Source: Brachionus plicatilis (lineage: Eukaryota > Rotifera > Eurotatoria > Ploima > Brachionidae). From it: a stretch of 64,000 nt of DNA. The position numbers and the translations under genes are program-made. The notes beneath the pieces are model-generated. The model was given only the letters and a program-made list of their open reading frames with translations. It was not told the origin of the DNA and ran no database searches. Position 1 is the first letter of the stretch. Each line of letters starts with the position of its first letter. Below are positions 21,801 to 31,655 of the stretch, piece after piece. The DNA lies in the NCBI GenBank assembly GCA_010279815.1, contig QEOQ01000214.1, forward strand, positions 124,001 through 188,000, written 5' to 3'.

Positions 21801-23853
21801 TCCAAAAAATGATGTAATTTTACGTCAGATTTGGTAAAATTAAATTTTCTTCAAACTACATGTAAGACCAAATCAAACGTAATATTACGTAAAATTACCT
21901 AAAATATCTGCATTGTATTTCTTTACTTTTGAAGTATTTTAATTAACACTAAAAAGCCCGATATTTTTTATAACTCTAAGGACCGGCGGTGTCAAATTGA
22001 CACTTTTTATATAAATCTGCAAAATACTCGACAAATTTTAGGTTTTTTAAAGCTAAAAGGACTAAATTTGATAAAAAAAAATAAATATTTTATCCTGAAT
22101 AAATTTTGAGTCTATTAAAGTTCTACATCCTAGTCGAATTTGTACATTGTACGATCAAATTTAGCATATACACATCAAAATTCATCATAAACGCTAATAT
22201 CTTGGTATTGTCTATGTTTCTTGTTGCATAGCTGGTTGGTTCGGATCTCTCATTGAAATTAATTTTCTTTCTTACTGATAAATCTTCTCCATTCTTTAGC
22301 TTTTTCCAAACAACTCCAATTTTTCTTGTCTTGTCAAGATTTTGGTCCAAGTTTGCCCTATTGATTGTACTTTCAATCGAACCAATGACATGTTGGCTTG
22401 TATCATCCACTTCTTCTTCAAAAAGAATTTTCTATTTCTTTCTATAGAATCCTCATCAACATCAGCATCAACTTCATCAAATTCATCCAAAAAGTTATGA
22501 TCGTCCAAAAAATCCGCATCATCATCATCTGAGGCTATAAATTGAGTGTCATCGGTGTTTCTCAAGGCTTCAAGGACCTTTAGGCCAGCTTCTCTTTTAG
22601 TCATTTCAAATTTTTGACTATTTTAATTTCAAATTTTTTTACTTATTTTATTTAAACAGTTTATAATCAATTTTGGCAAAATGTCAATAAAATTATGCAA
22701 TAAATTCAAATAGTGTCAAATTGACACCGTCGGTCCTTAGAGGTATATTTTTTTTTTTTCATGAAAATTCAATTTTTTTAATTCAAAATTTCAATTTTTA
22801 TTTTTGTTTTTGATACCAAATAAAGTTGGTGAAATAAAATTACCAAAAACTTTTTTCAAAAAAAAAATGTCTAAAGATTTATACTCAAAAAGTGTCAAAT
22901 TGACACCGCGGTCCTTTGAGTGTTAAATAAATAAAGATCCAAAAAAAATATTACTTTTTAGATCGAGTTTTGGAGCTTGTGGAATCTGAAGAAAACAGAA
23001 AATTAGTGACAACTACTTTGTTTCGAGATGATTTTTACATCAACTACCGACTTAACTGTTCAAATTTATGCGCTGACTTCCGGGAAGACATTAGTTTTCA
23101 TTTTTCACTTGGTTTTACCTCATTGATGCGGCGTTTTACTGGCAACAGGTCATTTAATAGCGGACCTAGCCGATTTTTCATAGACACATCAACCAAGTTC
23201 AACCAGCAAAAGCAAGGACGCCACGAGTCGTCCAATTTAGCTCCATTTCAGTCAGCTAGTCAAGCGACCAATTTTTTAGTAATGCTACAGGGTGTCAATT
23301 TAATTGCGTCCAAGTCAAATGTGGTTCTATTAGCCGTAGGTGGCATTGTATGGAGAGGCCTAGGCTGGAAGATTCTAGCACTTACCGGAAGCTTGTATGG
23401 CTTATGCTATTTGTATGAAAGGCTAATGTGGACCAAGAAAAGTCAAGAGAAAATGTTTAAAAAACAATATGCGGATTATGCCAGTTCCAAACTTAGGCTT
23501 ATAGTTGATTTGACAAGTCAGAATGCAGCTTCTCAAGTTAAACAGTATTTTAATAATTTTTTTTAAACTATTAGGTTATTTTTTTTGAAAAAGAGAGTTG
23601 GCTATGTATTTTTCTCAAATGTCCAGATATATTGATATAACCAAGGACGAGTATTTTCAAGAGGTGAAAAAATACCAAGCTGATATTGATGCATTGAACC
23701 AATTGATAAATAGGTCTAAAATTCTCAAGTGAGCATTTTTCTTTGATTGACAAAATTTTTTTTTCATTAATTGAATTTTTATACAGAAATAAGGGAAAGT
23801 ATGTTCATGATGATTTTGACAAATTTATCAACGAATTTTTGGCCATGAATTAA
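18837..23853 (+). CDS. mitofusin A (mitochondrial fusion GTPase)
   Basis: Five exons, 18837-19047, 19105-20400, 22962-23544, 23594-23728 and 23787-23853, give an uninterrupted frame of 763 residues. The dynamin-type GTPase has G1 GRTSNGKSS (residues 113-121), G3 DSPG (210-213) and G4 NRWD (269-272). A coiled heptad-repeat region follows. The paired outer-membrane segments lie near 620-655 (VVLLAVGGIVWRGLGWKILA, then YERLMW), and the last exons encode a C-terminal coiled coil (QMSRYIDITKDEYFQE). Mitofusins tether and fuse outer mitochondrial membranes. The length matches the family (about 740-760). Intron 2 is 2561 bases and packed with transposons, against 51 bases in copy B. About 19023-20191 is almost identical to copy B, while the rest is diverged. 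The start could instead be the second ATG (MSDRMP), which is the one conserved in copy B. Confidence 0.95.
20483..20697. mobile_element. foldback element in mitofusin A intron 2
   Basis: The left arm AAGCTCAAAAACGCACTTTT continues TCTTAAATTTAATCATTTTC. The right arm, reversed, reads AAGCTCAAAAAGGCACTTTT and then the same TCTTAAATTTAATCATTTTC. Arms of about 60 bases enclose a loop containing ACGTAAAAATACGT-like palindromes. It is non-coding. A related arm lies at 21754-21900. Confidence 0.8.
20718..21059. mobile_element. MITE with AGCGG terminal inverted repeats
   Basis: The left end is AGCGGCGGTGAAGTTTGGAG and the right end, reversed, is AGCGGTGGTGAAGTATGGAG; both continue with CAAAAA. The 342-base element has no open frame. 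It lies directly next to the preceding foldback element, inside mitofusin A intron 2. Confidence 0.75.
21306..21581 (-). pseudogene. Tc1/mariner transposase fragment
   Basis: Reading from 21572 downward gives FILHQDNDPKHKLPECL, which contains the second catalytic Asp in the family's QDNDPKH box. After an in-frame TAA comes RSPPRSPDLNPIELLWYEFK, the classic SPDLNPIE box with the third catalytic residue. The spacing fits the C-terminal third of a Tc1-like DDE transposase. No N-terminal part or terminal repeats are present, so it is a dead fragment inside the mitofusin A intron. Confidence 0.85.
21754..21900. repeat. single arm related to the 20483-20697 foldback
   Basis: The segment AGTCCAAAAACACACTTTTT followed by CTTCAATGTAAACATTTTCT, then TGATGTAATTTTACGTCAG, resembles the left arm and inner part of the foldback element 1.2 kb upstream. 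No clear second arm was found. Confidence 0.5.
21947..22922 (-). mobile_element. piggyBac-like element A, internally deleted, with TTAA duplications
   Basis: The 976-base element is flanked on both sides by TTAA, the piggyBac target duplication (21943-21946 and 22923-22926). The ends are CACTAAAAAGCCCG and, reversed, CACTCAAAGGACCGCGG. The palindrome GTGTCAAATTGACAC occurs near the left end (21989-22003), internally (22713-22727) and near the right end (22892-22906). Each copy stands next to a GGACC word. Only an N-terminal transposase-like frame remains, so it cannot move alone. It sits at the 3' end of mitofusin A intron 2, about 35 bases before the splice acceptor. Confidence 0.8.
22123..22604 (-). 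pseudogene. N-terminal piggyBac-like transposase remnant (copy A)
   Basis: The frame opens at ATG 22604 with MTKREAGLKVLEALRNTDD, then an acidic stretch SDDDDADFLDDHNFLDEFDE. It runs on as RKFFLKKKWMIQ, but sense continues one frame over as FEEEVDDTSQHVIGSIEST. That second frame contains KTRKIGVVWKKLKNGEDL and SEPTSYATRNIDNTKILAFM, like the start of the conserved piggyBac region, and stops after CTNSTRM. No catalytic Asp region is present. The one-base frame change lies in the AGAAAATTC stretch and is shared with copy B. The piggyBac call rests mainly on the TTAA flanks and the domain pattern. Confidence 0.6.
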
Positions 23854-24113
23854 AATTGTTTACAAGCAAAAAAATTTATTTTTTTAGTTATATGTTTTAA
23901 ATGAAATGTTTATTTTTATTAGAAAAAAAAAAAAAATTATATTGAAATAAACTTTCTGATAATTTCTCAAAGAAATTTAGTTCGAATACCAAAATTCATG
24001 AATTTCTTTTATTTTGAATTAGTTAATTTATGAGAAATCTATAATTTTTAAATTTCTAATTGTGAAAACATGACCAAATTGAATCAAATAAACCACCATC
24101 ACAATCTGCAAAT
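23854..24113. other. convergent intergenic spacer
   Basis: The 260-base AT-rich spacer lies between the 3' ends of mitofusin A (+) and the putative oxygenase (-). A plus-strand AATAAA-like signal is not distinct because the whole spacer is A/T-rich. Confidence 0.5.
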
Positions 24114-25454
24114 CTAGCATATTATATTAAATATGTAATTTAGAAAATAGTCATTAACCATCGTGGGCATGTACAGTGGTATTAAACAGTAATTAAATAT
24201 AGGAAGTCCATTTGATTTTTTATTCGGATAATTCGAGTATTCATCAATTAATCTGATTAAAAAATCCAAATCTTTCATGTTATCATCTAATAAAATTTTT
24301 CTTCTTTTCATATCATCTCTAAACACATCCAACACCTGCTTAATGGAAACTCTATCACTTTGGTCTTGGTACATTTTTTGCTCATTGCCATTTTTAAAAC
24401 AATGCACTCTCCATACCAGCGAAACCCTCAAGTCATCGTTGTTGTACTTTTTTAAAAGATACCCGTGACCATTATACAAGCCCCATAGATTTGCATCCTT
24501 TTCATAAGAAAGAAAATAGTGGTTATTTTTTGCCAAAGGTGGTTGTTCACAATCTGCTTTGAATCTTTCAACCCCGTGCACCACTTGGGTTCCATCTACC
24601 AACAAAGCCGAATTGTAATCCGACTTAGCAAGCACATATTCTTCTCTTTGATCTCTATACGGATAGAAATAAAAGTTACCACCATTTTTTACACTTTCCA
24701 GCTCTAGCTTGTTGTATTGATGTTTGCTGAGCCAACTGACCCCTTGGACCTGTGGTATGAATTTATCCTCAAACAAGCCTGACTGCTTCATCAAGACAAG
24801 AAGCCAGTGGGGAATATTTTTTCTATCAGCTCCCCAAAAGTAAGGGATATCCAAGTGCATTGGCAGTTCTTGACCAGGTAACATGAGAATAACATCAAAT
24901 TGGAATAGGCCAGTAGTTAATTTGTCTCTAGGATAATTTACAGGATCGTTTTGGTGACACAAATCTTGGGCCTTTTGCAAAAATTTGTCACCATAAATCT
25001 CTTTAAGACGATCTTCTTTCAATTCATCTAAAAATTTGTGTCTAAATGTCATTACTCTAGCGGCCATTGTTTCATATTTTTCCATTCTATTCTCGAATCC
25101 TCCTGTTTTCAAATAGTGAATGCCAATGTCTATCCGTGATGGAAAGGCACAGTAAGTGTTGTTTCCTTTTGAGACTAGATATGCATGTTTGCAATCAGGT
25201 TCTTCTATAGGCTTAGCTTCACCGGCTGATTCGACTCCTGGGTCATCGAATATTATCGATACATTACGTGATTTTACAATCTCATCTAGTTTTTCCAAAG
25301 CGCTTGGGTCAAAAAAGTTGTTTTCATAAATCAATGGAAATCTTTTTAATTTTGGATCAAAGTTATTGAAAAAATACTTTTTTTGGCTAGGCTTTAGCCA
25401 AATAGCGGCTATTATTGCTAGAATTAAAATTGAAAATCCCACCTTTTTAGACAT
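24114..25454 (-). CDS. putative membrane-anchored 2-oxoglutarate/Fe(II)-like oxygenase
   Basis: This is a single exon of 446 residues from ATG 25454. Residues 5-20 form a hydrophobic N-terminal anchor (VGFSILILAIIAAIW) preceded by Lys, so a type II Golgi/ER membrane topology is likely. The C-terminal half looks like a double-stranded beta-helix oxygenase: H200 and D202 in MHLDIPYFWGAD form a candidate HxD pair. H293 in VDGTQVVHGVERF could be the distal metal His, and R343 or R349 (LRVSLVWR) could bind 2-oxoglutarate. The substrate is unknown. The gene has no intron although its neighbours are split into many exons. The fold assignment comes from motif order only; I do not recognise a named orthologue. 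Confidence 0.55.
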   Translation of the reverse strand: MSKKVGFSILILAIIAAIWLKPSQKKYFFNNFDPKLKRFPLIYENNFFDPSALEKLDEIVKSRNVSIIFDDPGVESAGEAKPIEEPDCKHAYLVSKGNNTYCAFPSRIDIGIHYLKTGGFENRMEKYETMAARVMTFRHKFLDELKEDRLKEIYGDKFLQKAQDLCHQNDPVNYPRDKLTTGLFQFDVILMLPGQELPMHLDIPYFWGADRKNIPHWLLVLMKQSGLFEDKFIPQVQGVSWLSKHQYNKLELESVKNGGNFYFYPYRDQREEYVLAKSDYNSALLVDGTQVVHGVERFKADCEQPPLAKNNHYFLSYEKDANLWGLYNGHGYLLKKYNNDDLRVSLVWRVHCFKNGNEQKMYQDQSDRVSIKQVLDVFRDDMKRRKILLDDNMKDLDFLIRLIDEYSNYPNKKSNGLPIFNYCLIPLYMPTMVNDYFLNYIFNIIC

Positions 25455-27091
25455 ATTTTTATAAATTAAATTTTGATTTTTTTTTATTAAAGCTCTTTTA
25501 TTTTTAGCGCTAAAATCTTATCAAGTATCACATGAATATAAATAAATTTTTTTATTGTTTTATGAGAATGTATTAAAAACATTTTGATTTTGGTTTATTT
25601 TATCTGTTTGATTTTCGCCAAAATTTGCCAAGTTCTGGTATCAATAAATAATGTTTTATTTTATGCAAAATTTGATAAAACCTGCACTGAAAATAAAGGT
25701 ATTCACTAATCTTGTTCTAAATTTATTCATTTATTTAATTAACGTTTAAGCCCTATGGACAGATTGAAAAAGGGAATATTGTGTCACCACACACTCGAGT
25801 CTGAGCAACACACATTCAAATCCTGATGAGCACAAAATCTTTTAAAACGCATTTGATTGTGTATTATTAAGTAGCAAAAAAAAATTAAGATAAAAATTAC
25901 AAAATTTTTTTTTTTAGATATAATACTGAACAACACACGCTAGGGGTACAAAAGAGCAAAATACAATTTTTCGAAAATTTTTTTTTTTGGTTCAATATTT
26001 TTTATATTCATTTTTTTATCTTTACCGAGCTAATGCTCATTTAGAATATGAAAAAAATTAAAATAAAGTTAAATAAGATTGGCAGAAATAAGATAAAATA
26101 AAAAAAAATTCAAAAGAAAATTAAAAAACAATATATTGAAACAACCAGAGGTTATTATACATGTATATTTTGGTGAGAAATTTATATTTAAACTCTTAAA
26201 AATGAAAATAAGTCCAGAATAAAAATATTTTAAAGTTTTCTTTAAATAATTTTATAATAATTTAATAATTTAATATTAAAAACAAAAATTAAAATTCGTC
26301 TTTTTAATATTAATTTTATATATTTGAAAAAACAATTAAAAAAAATATATCAAAATTTGAAAGAATGTAAATTTAGGATTAATAATAAAAAAAAATCGTT
26401 TAAATCAACAGGTTAACAGTTTCACACATTTTATACTTAATTAAAAATTCGATATTGATTTCTGTGAAATTTCTAATTTGTTTTTTTTTTAGTCTCTTAA
26501 TTTTTATATTGTTTTAAATTTTTGTTTGAAGTTTTCAAACAAAGATTTGGGAAGGATAAATTAGAAAAATGTTTGTTTCCTTCTGAAAAAATTGAAGATC
26601 TAAAATTCAAATAAAAAAAAAAATACAATTTTATTTGATAAAATTTTTATTGAAATTTTAACCATAATTTACTTCATTGTGTCCATATTTTTATTACAAT
26701 TACAACAAAATTATTTAAATTTTACTCCCTATTCAAAATTTACTTAAAAATTTACGTAAATTTACTTAAAGTAAAGTAAATTTCGAATGAAGAAAAAGTG
26801 ACTGTAGGCCTTTGTTTTTTTTTAAGATCAAGAAGATGAGAAAAACGAGTACATGTTAGATATAATAATAAAATTTAATTTTCTTTTAATTAAAAAAATA
26901 GAAAATAAAAATTTTATTTTAAAATTAATAAAAAAATTAAATATTTTTTAATAATTAAAATTTTACAACACTTGTTTAAATTGCTGTTTCGATTATCCTT
27001 TAAAAATCATAAATTTTCAAAATTCAATTATTTTCTTACAAATGATATTCAAAATTTTTTTCATATTTTAGCTAATTAATAAATATTTGAT
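25455..27091. other. AT-rich region, no gene recognised
   Basis: Near 25740-25840 there is a short, less AT-rich stretch without a coding frame. The rest is low-complexity A/T sequence. Promoter elements of the oxygenase gene cannot be told apart from background. Confidence 0.5.
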
Positions 27092-28555
27092 TCAATTTTT
27101 ATATAATCTTGTAAAAACTATATGTAAAATTAAATCAATTATTTCTACCAAACTTAGAAAACTTAGTCCTAAAAAAAGACCCAAAGTTCCACCAATGCTT
27201 CCAACTAATCCGTCCCAGTTAATGCTTTTGTTTTCTGTAATTTCAGTTTGCTTTAAATGTTCATAATAAATATTTAATGAAAGAACATTTTCCCTCAATT
27301 CTTCAATGCTTACATTTGTTCTATTTCCAAACAAACTTTTTATTTGTTTGGTTTTTACCAAATCCTTACCATAGGACACAGATGGATATCGACTAAAAGA
27401 TTTTGTTACTGCAAAACTAATAGATTCGCATTCCAAAGGACAAAGTGATTCAATTTTTTTCTTATAACTTGATTGTGTCAGGCTTTGAAATTGCGGCGTG
27501 GTACAACTTTGCTGTTCAAAATTATTACAAGGGTTATTATTTTCTGAAACTAGATTTGATGTCATTTTATCACATTTGCATTTTTTATAGATTTCTGACT
27601 GAATATAGGCCCAAAAGCAATCATCTTGACGATAGGTTAAATTCGATCTAAACACTTTTCTGTAATATTCTGAATCAAATGAATCAATTGTATTCAAATT
27701 TTCTACACAACTACTGTAAGGCTTTGGCATTTTTTTTCTCTTGATTCTTTCCAAAATCAGATTTGCACTAAATCCAGGAGCAACATCTACACCTTGTGCT
27801 GGTAATGGTTGAAAAGGATTATCATCAATGTAAACATGAGCGCCAGTAGTTATACCTAAAGTTTTTTGTTCTTCAGGTAAGCCAACATACAATTCAGCCA
27901 TTAATCCATTATACTTTCCAGCTTGATAAGAATATTTTATATCTTGAGAGTTTTGATCTGAATTGAAACGATAACAATTTCCAAATTCTGAATTATAGAA
28001 CCATGTCCATTGACTTTCATTACATGGCCTTAAATTGAAAAGACAGCTGATGAACATTTTGTTAAATGGTAATGATAAATTTTTCTTTTTTTCATTTGAA
28101 ATTGCTTTTGAAAATGTTAACAAAGAATACTTAATTAAATTATAATTAAAATAGAACTTAGAAAATTCGCCTTGAAAACTTGGGTCTATTGTAGCATTGG
28201 TAAAATTTGTTAAGTTGTTCTTTTCTAAAATAGATTGAACATATTCTATACCTTGTTCGGTGACAAATGGATTAATGTTGCAAATAGTTACTGCTGGAAA
28301 TTTAATGGAGTCTTTTTCAATAACTCGTATTTTGGTCACTACTTCAAAATTTAAGAAGTTTATTAGATTCATAATAATTAACCCAAAACAGGCCATGTTA
28401 GAACACAAGAATAAAATAATCCACATAATTTTAATAGACAAAAAATTGGTTCGAAATATGTTTGGAAATCCGTGCATTGTCATCGATTCGGTCCATTCTT
28501 TGAATATATCAAACATTTTTGTTTTGTTTTGTTTCTTTTCTTTTAGTTCTTTCAT
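27092..28555 (-). CDS. DEG/ENaC-family sodium channel subunit
   Basis: A single exon encodes 487 residues. A short cytoplasmic N-terminus carries the gating His-Gly (MTMHGFPNIF). TM1 lies near 46-70 and is followed by the post-TM1 signature FPAVTICNINPF. A large Cys-rich, glycosylation-rich ectodomain follows (CPLECESI and several N-x-S/T sites). The pre-TM2/TM2 segment is GGTLGLFLGLSFLSLVEI, which holds the G-x-S selectivity filter and the conserved LSLVE. The tail after TM2 is very short. The family includes amiloride-sensitive, acid-sensing and peptide-gated trimeric channels at the plasma membrane; the ligand cannot be told from sequence. Translation could start at the internal ATG (MFDIF). 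Lack of introns is notable in this neighbourhood. Confidence 0.9.
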   Translation of the reverse strand: MKELKEKKQNKTKMFDIFKEWTESMTMHGFPNIFRTNFLSIKIMWIILFLCSNMACFGLIIMNLINFLNFEVVTKIRVIEKDSIKFPAVTICNINPFVTEQGIEYVQSILEKNNLTNFTNATIDPSFQGEFSKFYFNYNLIKYSLLTFSKAISNEKKKNLSLPFNKMFISCLFNLRPCNESQWTWFYNSEFGNCYRFNSDQNSQDIKYSYQAGKYNGLMAELYVGLPEEQKTLGITTGAHVYIDDNPFQPLPAQGVDVAPGFSANLILERIKRKKMPKPYSSCVENLNTIDSFDSEYYRKVFRSNLTYRQDDCFWAYIQSEIYKKCKCDKMTSNLVSENNNPCNNFEQQSCTTPQFQSLTQSSYKKKIESLCPLECESISFAVTKSFSRYPSVSYGKDLVKTKQIKSLFGNRTNVSIEELRENVLSLNIYYEHLKQTEITENKSINWDGLVGSIGGTLGLFLGLSFLSLVEIIDLILHIVFTRLYKN

Positions 28556-29728
28556 TTTTTTGAGTTGGTATTTAAAAAAGATTTTTAAATAAAGTAAAAT
28601 AATGTTTAATTCTCTAAAAAAAAATTATATTTTAATGACATTTTATTTTTTATAATGATTAAAATGCAATTTTTATTAAAAAAACTTTTTTTCAATTTTA
28701 AATATCGATCCGTTTAGGTTGGTTCCGGTATTCAACAAATTTAGCTTTATCCTGTTTACTTAATAAAATTAAAACTTTTGGAGAATTTCATTTAATTAAT
28801 TGCTTAAAAAATTCAGATGAATGCATCATGAGAAAAAATTTTTTTTTAAATGCATCTTTGAATTTTTTTTTTAAATTCCGACATTTAGAAAAACATTAAC
28901 TCAAATTATTCCAACCTTTGTGTTAATATTATTTTTTGAATTAAGATAAAAGACTTAAATTTTTTTTTATAATAAAAATGATTTTAATTGGATATTTAAT
29001 TTGATTATTTAGAAAAAATTATATTTCGAAAAATCAATTAAAATTTAAAGTCTTAATATTTTATCTGTCTCAATTATTTTGAATAATACATTTAATCTAG
29101 TGCCACATATTGAAAAAAAATGGAATTAGAATCAATTTTTGAACTGTAATTTTTATGTCTTTTAAAAAATACAAAAGTGAAATCCTAATTATTTATCTAT
29201 CTTTAATGTCATTGTGTTAAACTATAATCAAAATATATTGACGTTTTAAGTTTTAATAACTCTTATTTCTGATTTTATCAGTAATTTTTCTGAGTGATTT
29301 CATTTATATAAATAGCATGTTATTCTATTTAATATTATTATTTAGAAACTAAAATTTCAGATTTTGTTCAATTTTCTTAATTTAAATATCTTTAAAAAAT
29401 TTAAAATGCTAATTATGTTGCTTTCCAAGCGATGATCTTTTTATCCTATTTGGTTTCGGCTGTTGACCAAAAAAAAAAAATTTACCGAAATTAGTAAATA
29501 GTGAAATTTTTAGTTATTTTTATTCTTTTTATTCAATCCGAGAGTTGAAAATTTATTACACAATACAATATTAAACATAAATAAAATTTGTTAGTAAAAT
29601 AATTAAAAATAACATTTTGTTTCTTTACTTTTAGATATGTAATCAGAACTTAAGATACAAAAAGAATAAATCGCTAAAAATATTTATTTGTCAAAAATTA
29701 TTTAATTTGTATTTGATAGATCTATTAG
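28556..29728. other. AT-rich region, no gene recognised
   Basis: I see only AT-rich sequence between the channel gene and the second piggyBac-like element. Confidence 0.5.
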
Positions 29729-30610
29729 CACTCAAAGGACCGCGGTGTCAATTTGACACTTTTTGAGTATAAATCTTTGAATGTTTTTTTTTTGAAAAAA
29801 GTTTTTGATAATTTTATTTCACCAACTTTATTTGGTATCAAAAACAAAGATAAAAATTGAAATTTTGAATTAAAAAAAATTGAATTTTCATGTAAAAAAA
29901 AAACCTCTAAGGACCCATGGTGTCAATTTGACACTTTTTGAATTTATTGCATAATTTTATTGACATATTGCCAAAATTTATTATAAAATGTTTAAATAAA
30001 ATAAATAAAATAATTTGAAATTAAAATAGTCAAAAATTTGAAATGTTTAAAAGAGAAGCTGCCCTAAAAACCCTTGAAGCCTTGAGAAACACCGATGACA
30101 CTCAATCTATAGCCTCAGATGATGATGATGCCGATTTTTTGGACGATCATAACTTTTTGGATGAATTTGATGAAGTTGATGAGGATTCTAAAGAAAAAAA
30201 TAGAAAATTCTTTTTGAAGAAGAAGTGGATGATACAAGCCAACATGTCATTGATTCGATAGAAAGTACAATCAATAGGGTAAACGAGGACCAAAATCTTG
30301 ACAAGACAAGAAAAATTGGAGTTGTTTGGACAAAGTTAAAGAATGGAGAAGATTTATCACTAAGAAAGAAAATTAATTTCAATGAGAAACCCGGACCAAC
30401 CAGCTATGCAACAAGGAACATAGACAATACCAAGTTATCAGCGTTTATGATGAACTTTGATATGTCAATGCTAAATTTGATCGTACAATGAACAAATTCG
30501 ACTAGAATGTAGAACTTTAATAGACTTAAAATTTATTTAGAATAAAATATTTATTTCTTTGTTATCAAATCTAGTCCTTTTAACTTTAAAAAACCTAAAA
30601 TTTGTCGAGT
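29729..30610 (+). mobile_element. piggyBac-like element B, truncated at its right end
   Basis: It is a second copy of the 21947-22922 element in the opposite orientation. The left end is CACTCAAAGGACCGCGG preceded by TTAG (one base from TTAA). GTGTCAATTTGACAC palindromes lie at 29745-29759 and 29920-29934. Similarity to copy A continues to TTTGTCGAGT at 30610 and then stops, so the right terminus is lost. Confidence 0.75.
30043..30491 (+). pseudogene. N-terminal piggyBac-like transposase remnant (copy B)
   Basis: The frame opens at ATG 30043 (MFKREAALKTLEALRNTDD) with the same acidic stretch as copy A, minus three residues. It continues one base over as DDTSQHVIDSIESTINRVNE through GPTSYATRNIDNTKLSAFMM, and stops at a TGA that copy A reads as Cys. 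The frame change sits at the same AGAAAATTC site as in copy A. No catalytic domain is encoded. Confidence 0.6.
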
Positions 30611-31655
30611 AAACAGATAATATATTATTTCATCAGTTCAATATTTATTTAGAAATTAGACTGATAGTCTTTAAACTGAAACTATTTTTGGCAAATTGAA
30701 GTTTGAGATCAAGATCAAAAGATCAAAATATAAATTGTAATATTTTTTTTAATAATAGAGAAAAAATAATTTTTTTCAAAAGCAATTACTTGACATGTCA
30801 TGTAAAGTTTATTTCCAACTTAAAATTTTAAAATATCCCTTTTTATTGAATTTTAATATGTTTAAATATTTTAATTGATTTTAATGAAAACTTACTTTTA
30901 AAGACATAAAAATTAACTGTTTTAAAATTTAAAATTTATTGAAGTAGAAAAACAAATTAATTTCAGTTTAAATGAATGGATATAAAAGTTATAAATTAGA
31001 ATTTTTGAATTAACTTAACCTGAATTATTTAAATTATTAATTGTTTTTGTTAAATAAATTAGAGATCAATCATTTTGATGCTAATTTGACGATGAACCAT
31101 TATTAGACATAACATGTCTAGTAATGTTTAGTATTTATTTCTTAAAAATAATTAAAATCATTAGATTAATTAAGCTTTAAAATTTTAAATGATCCTTTTG
31201 ATCTTAAAATTTGATCTGAAACTTCAATTTGCCATTTTTTTTATTTAAATCTTTTTAAGAATTTTGGAATGATTTTGCCAGGCCTCCCGAATAAAATTTT
31301 CAACATTTTGTAGAACAGCTATCTATAATTGTTACATTTTTCAAACCAAAATTTGAATTATTAAAATATTGGAAAACTTGTGGTAAATTGTAAAAATTAA
31401 AGTTAAGATTTATTTGAAATATTTTTTTTGTTAATTTTTCAAAATGAGCTTTTCTCAACTTTTGAAATTTACTAAAAACCCAATTTTCTTGAAAATTATT
31501 AAATTTATTTATTTTAGTGGTTTATATACTTTTTATTTAAAAAATTTCCAATTTTAATTTATTTTTTCGGTGACTTTTCTTTAGCTCAAAAAATAATTTT
31601 CTTATAAAAACTTTATTGAAAAAAAATATTTAAATTTTTACACAAAAAAAAAAAT
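30611..31655. other. AT-rich region, no gene recognised
   Basis: The sequence is AT-rich with no credible exon. TAGACATAACATGTCTA near 31112 is a short palindrome of unknown meaning. Confidence 0.5.
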
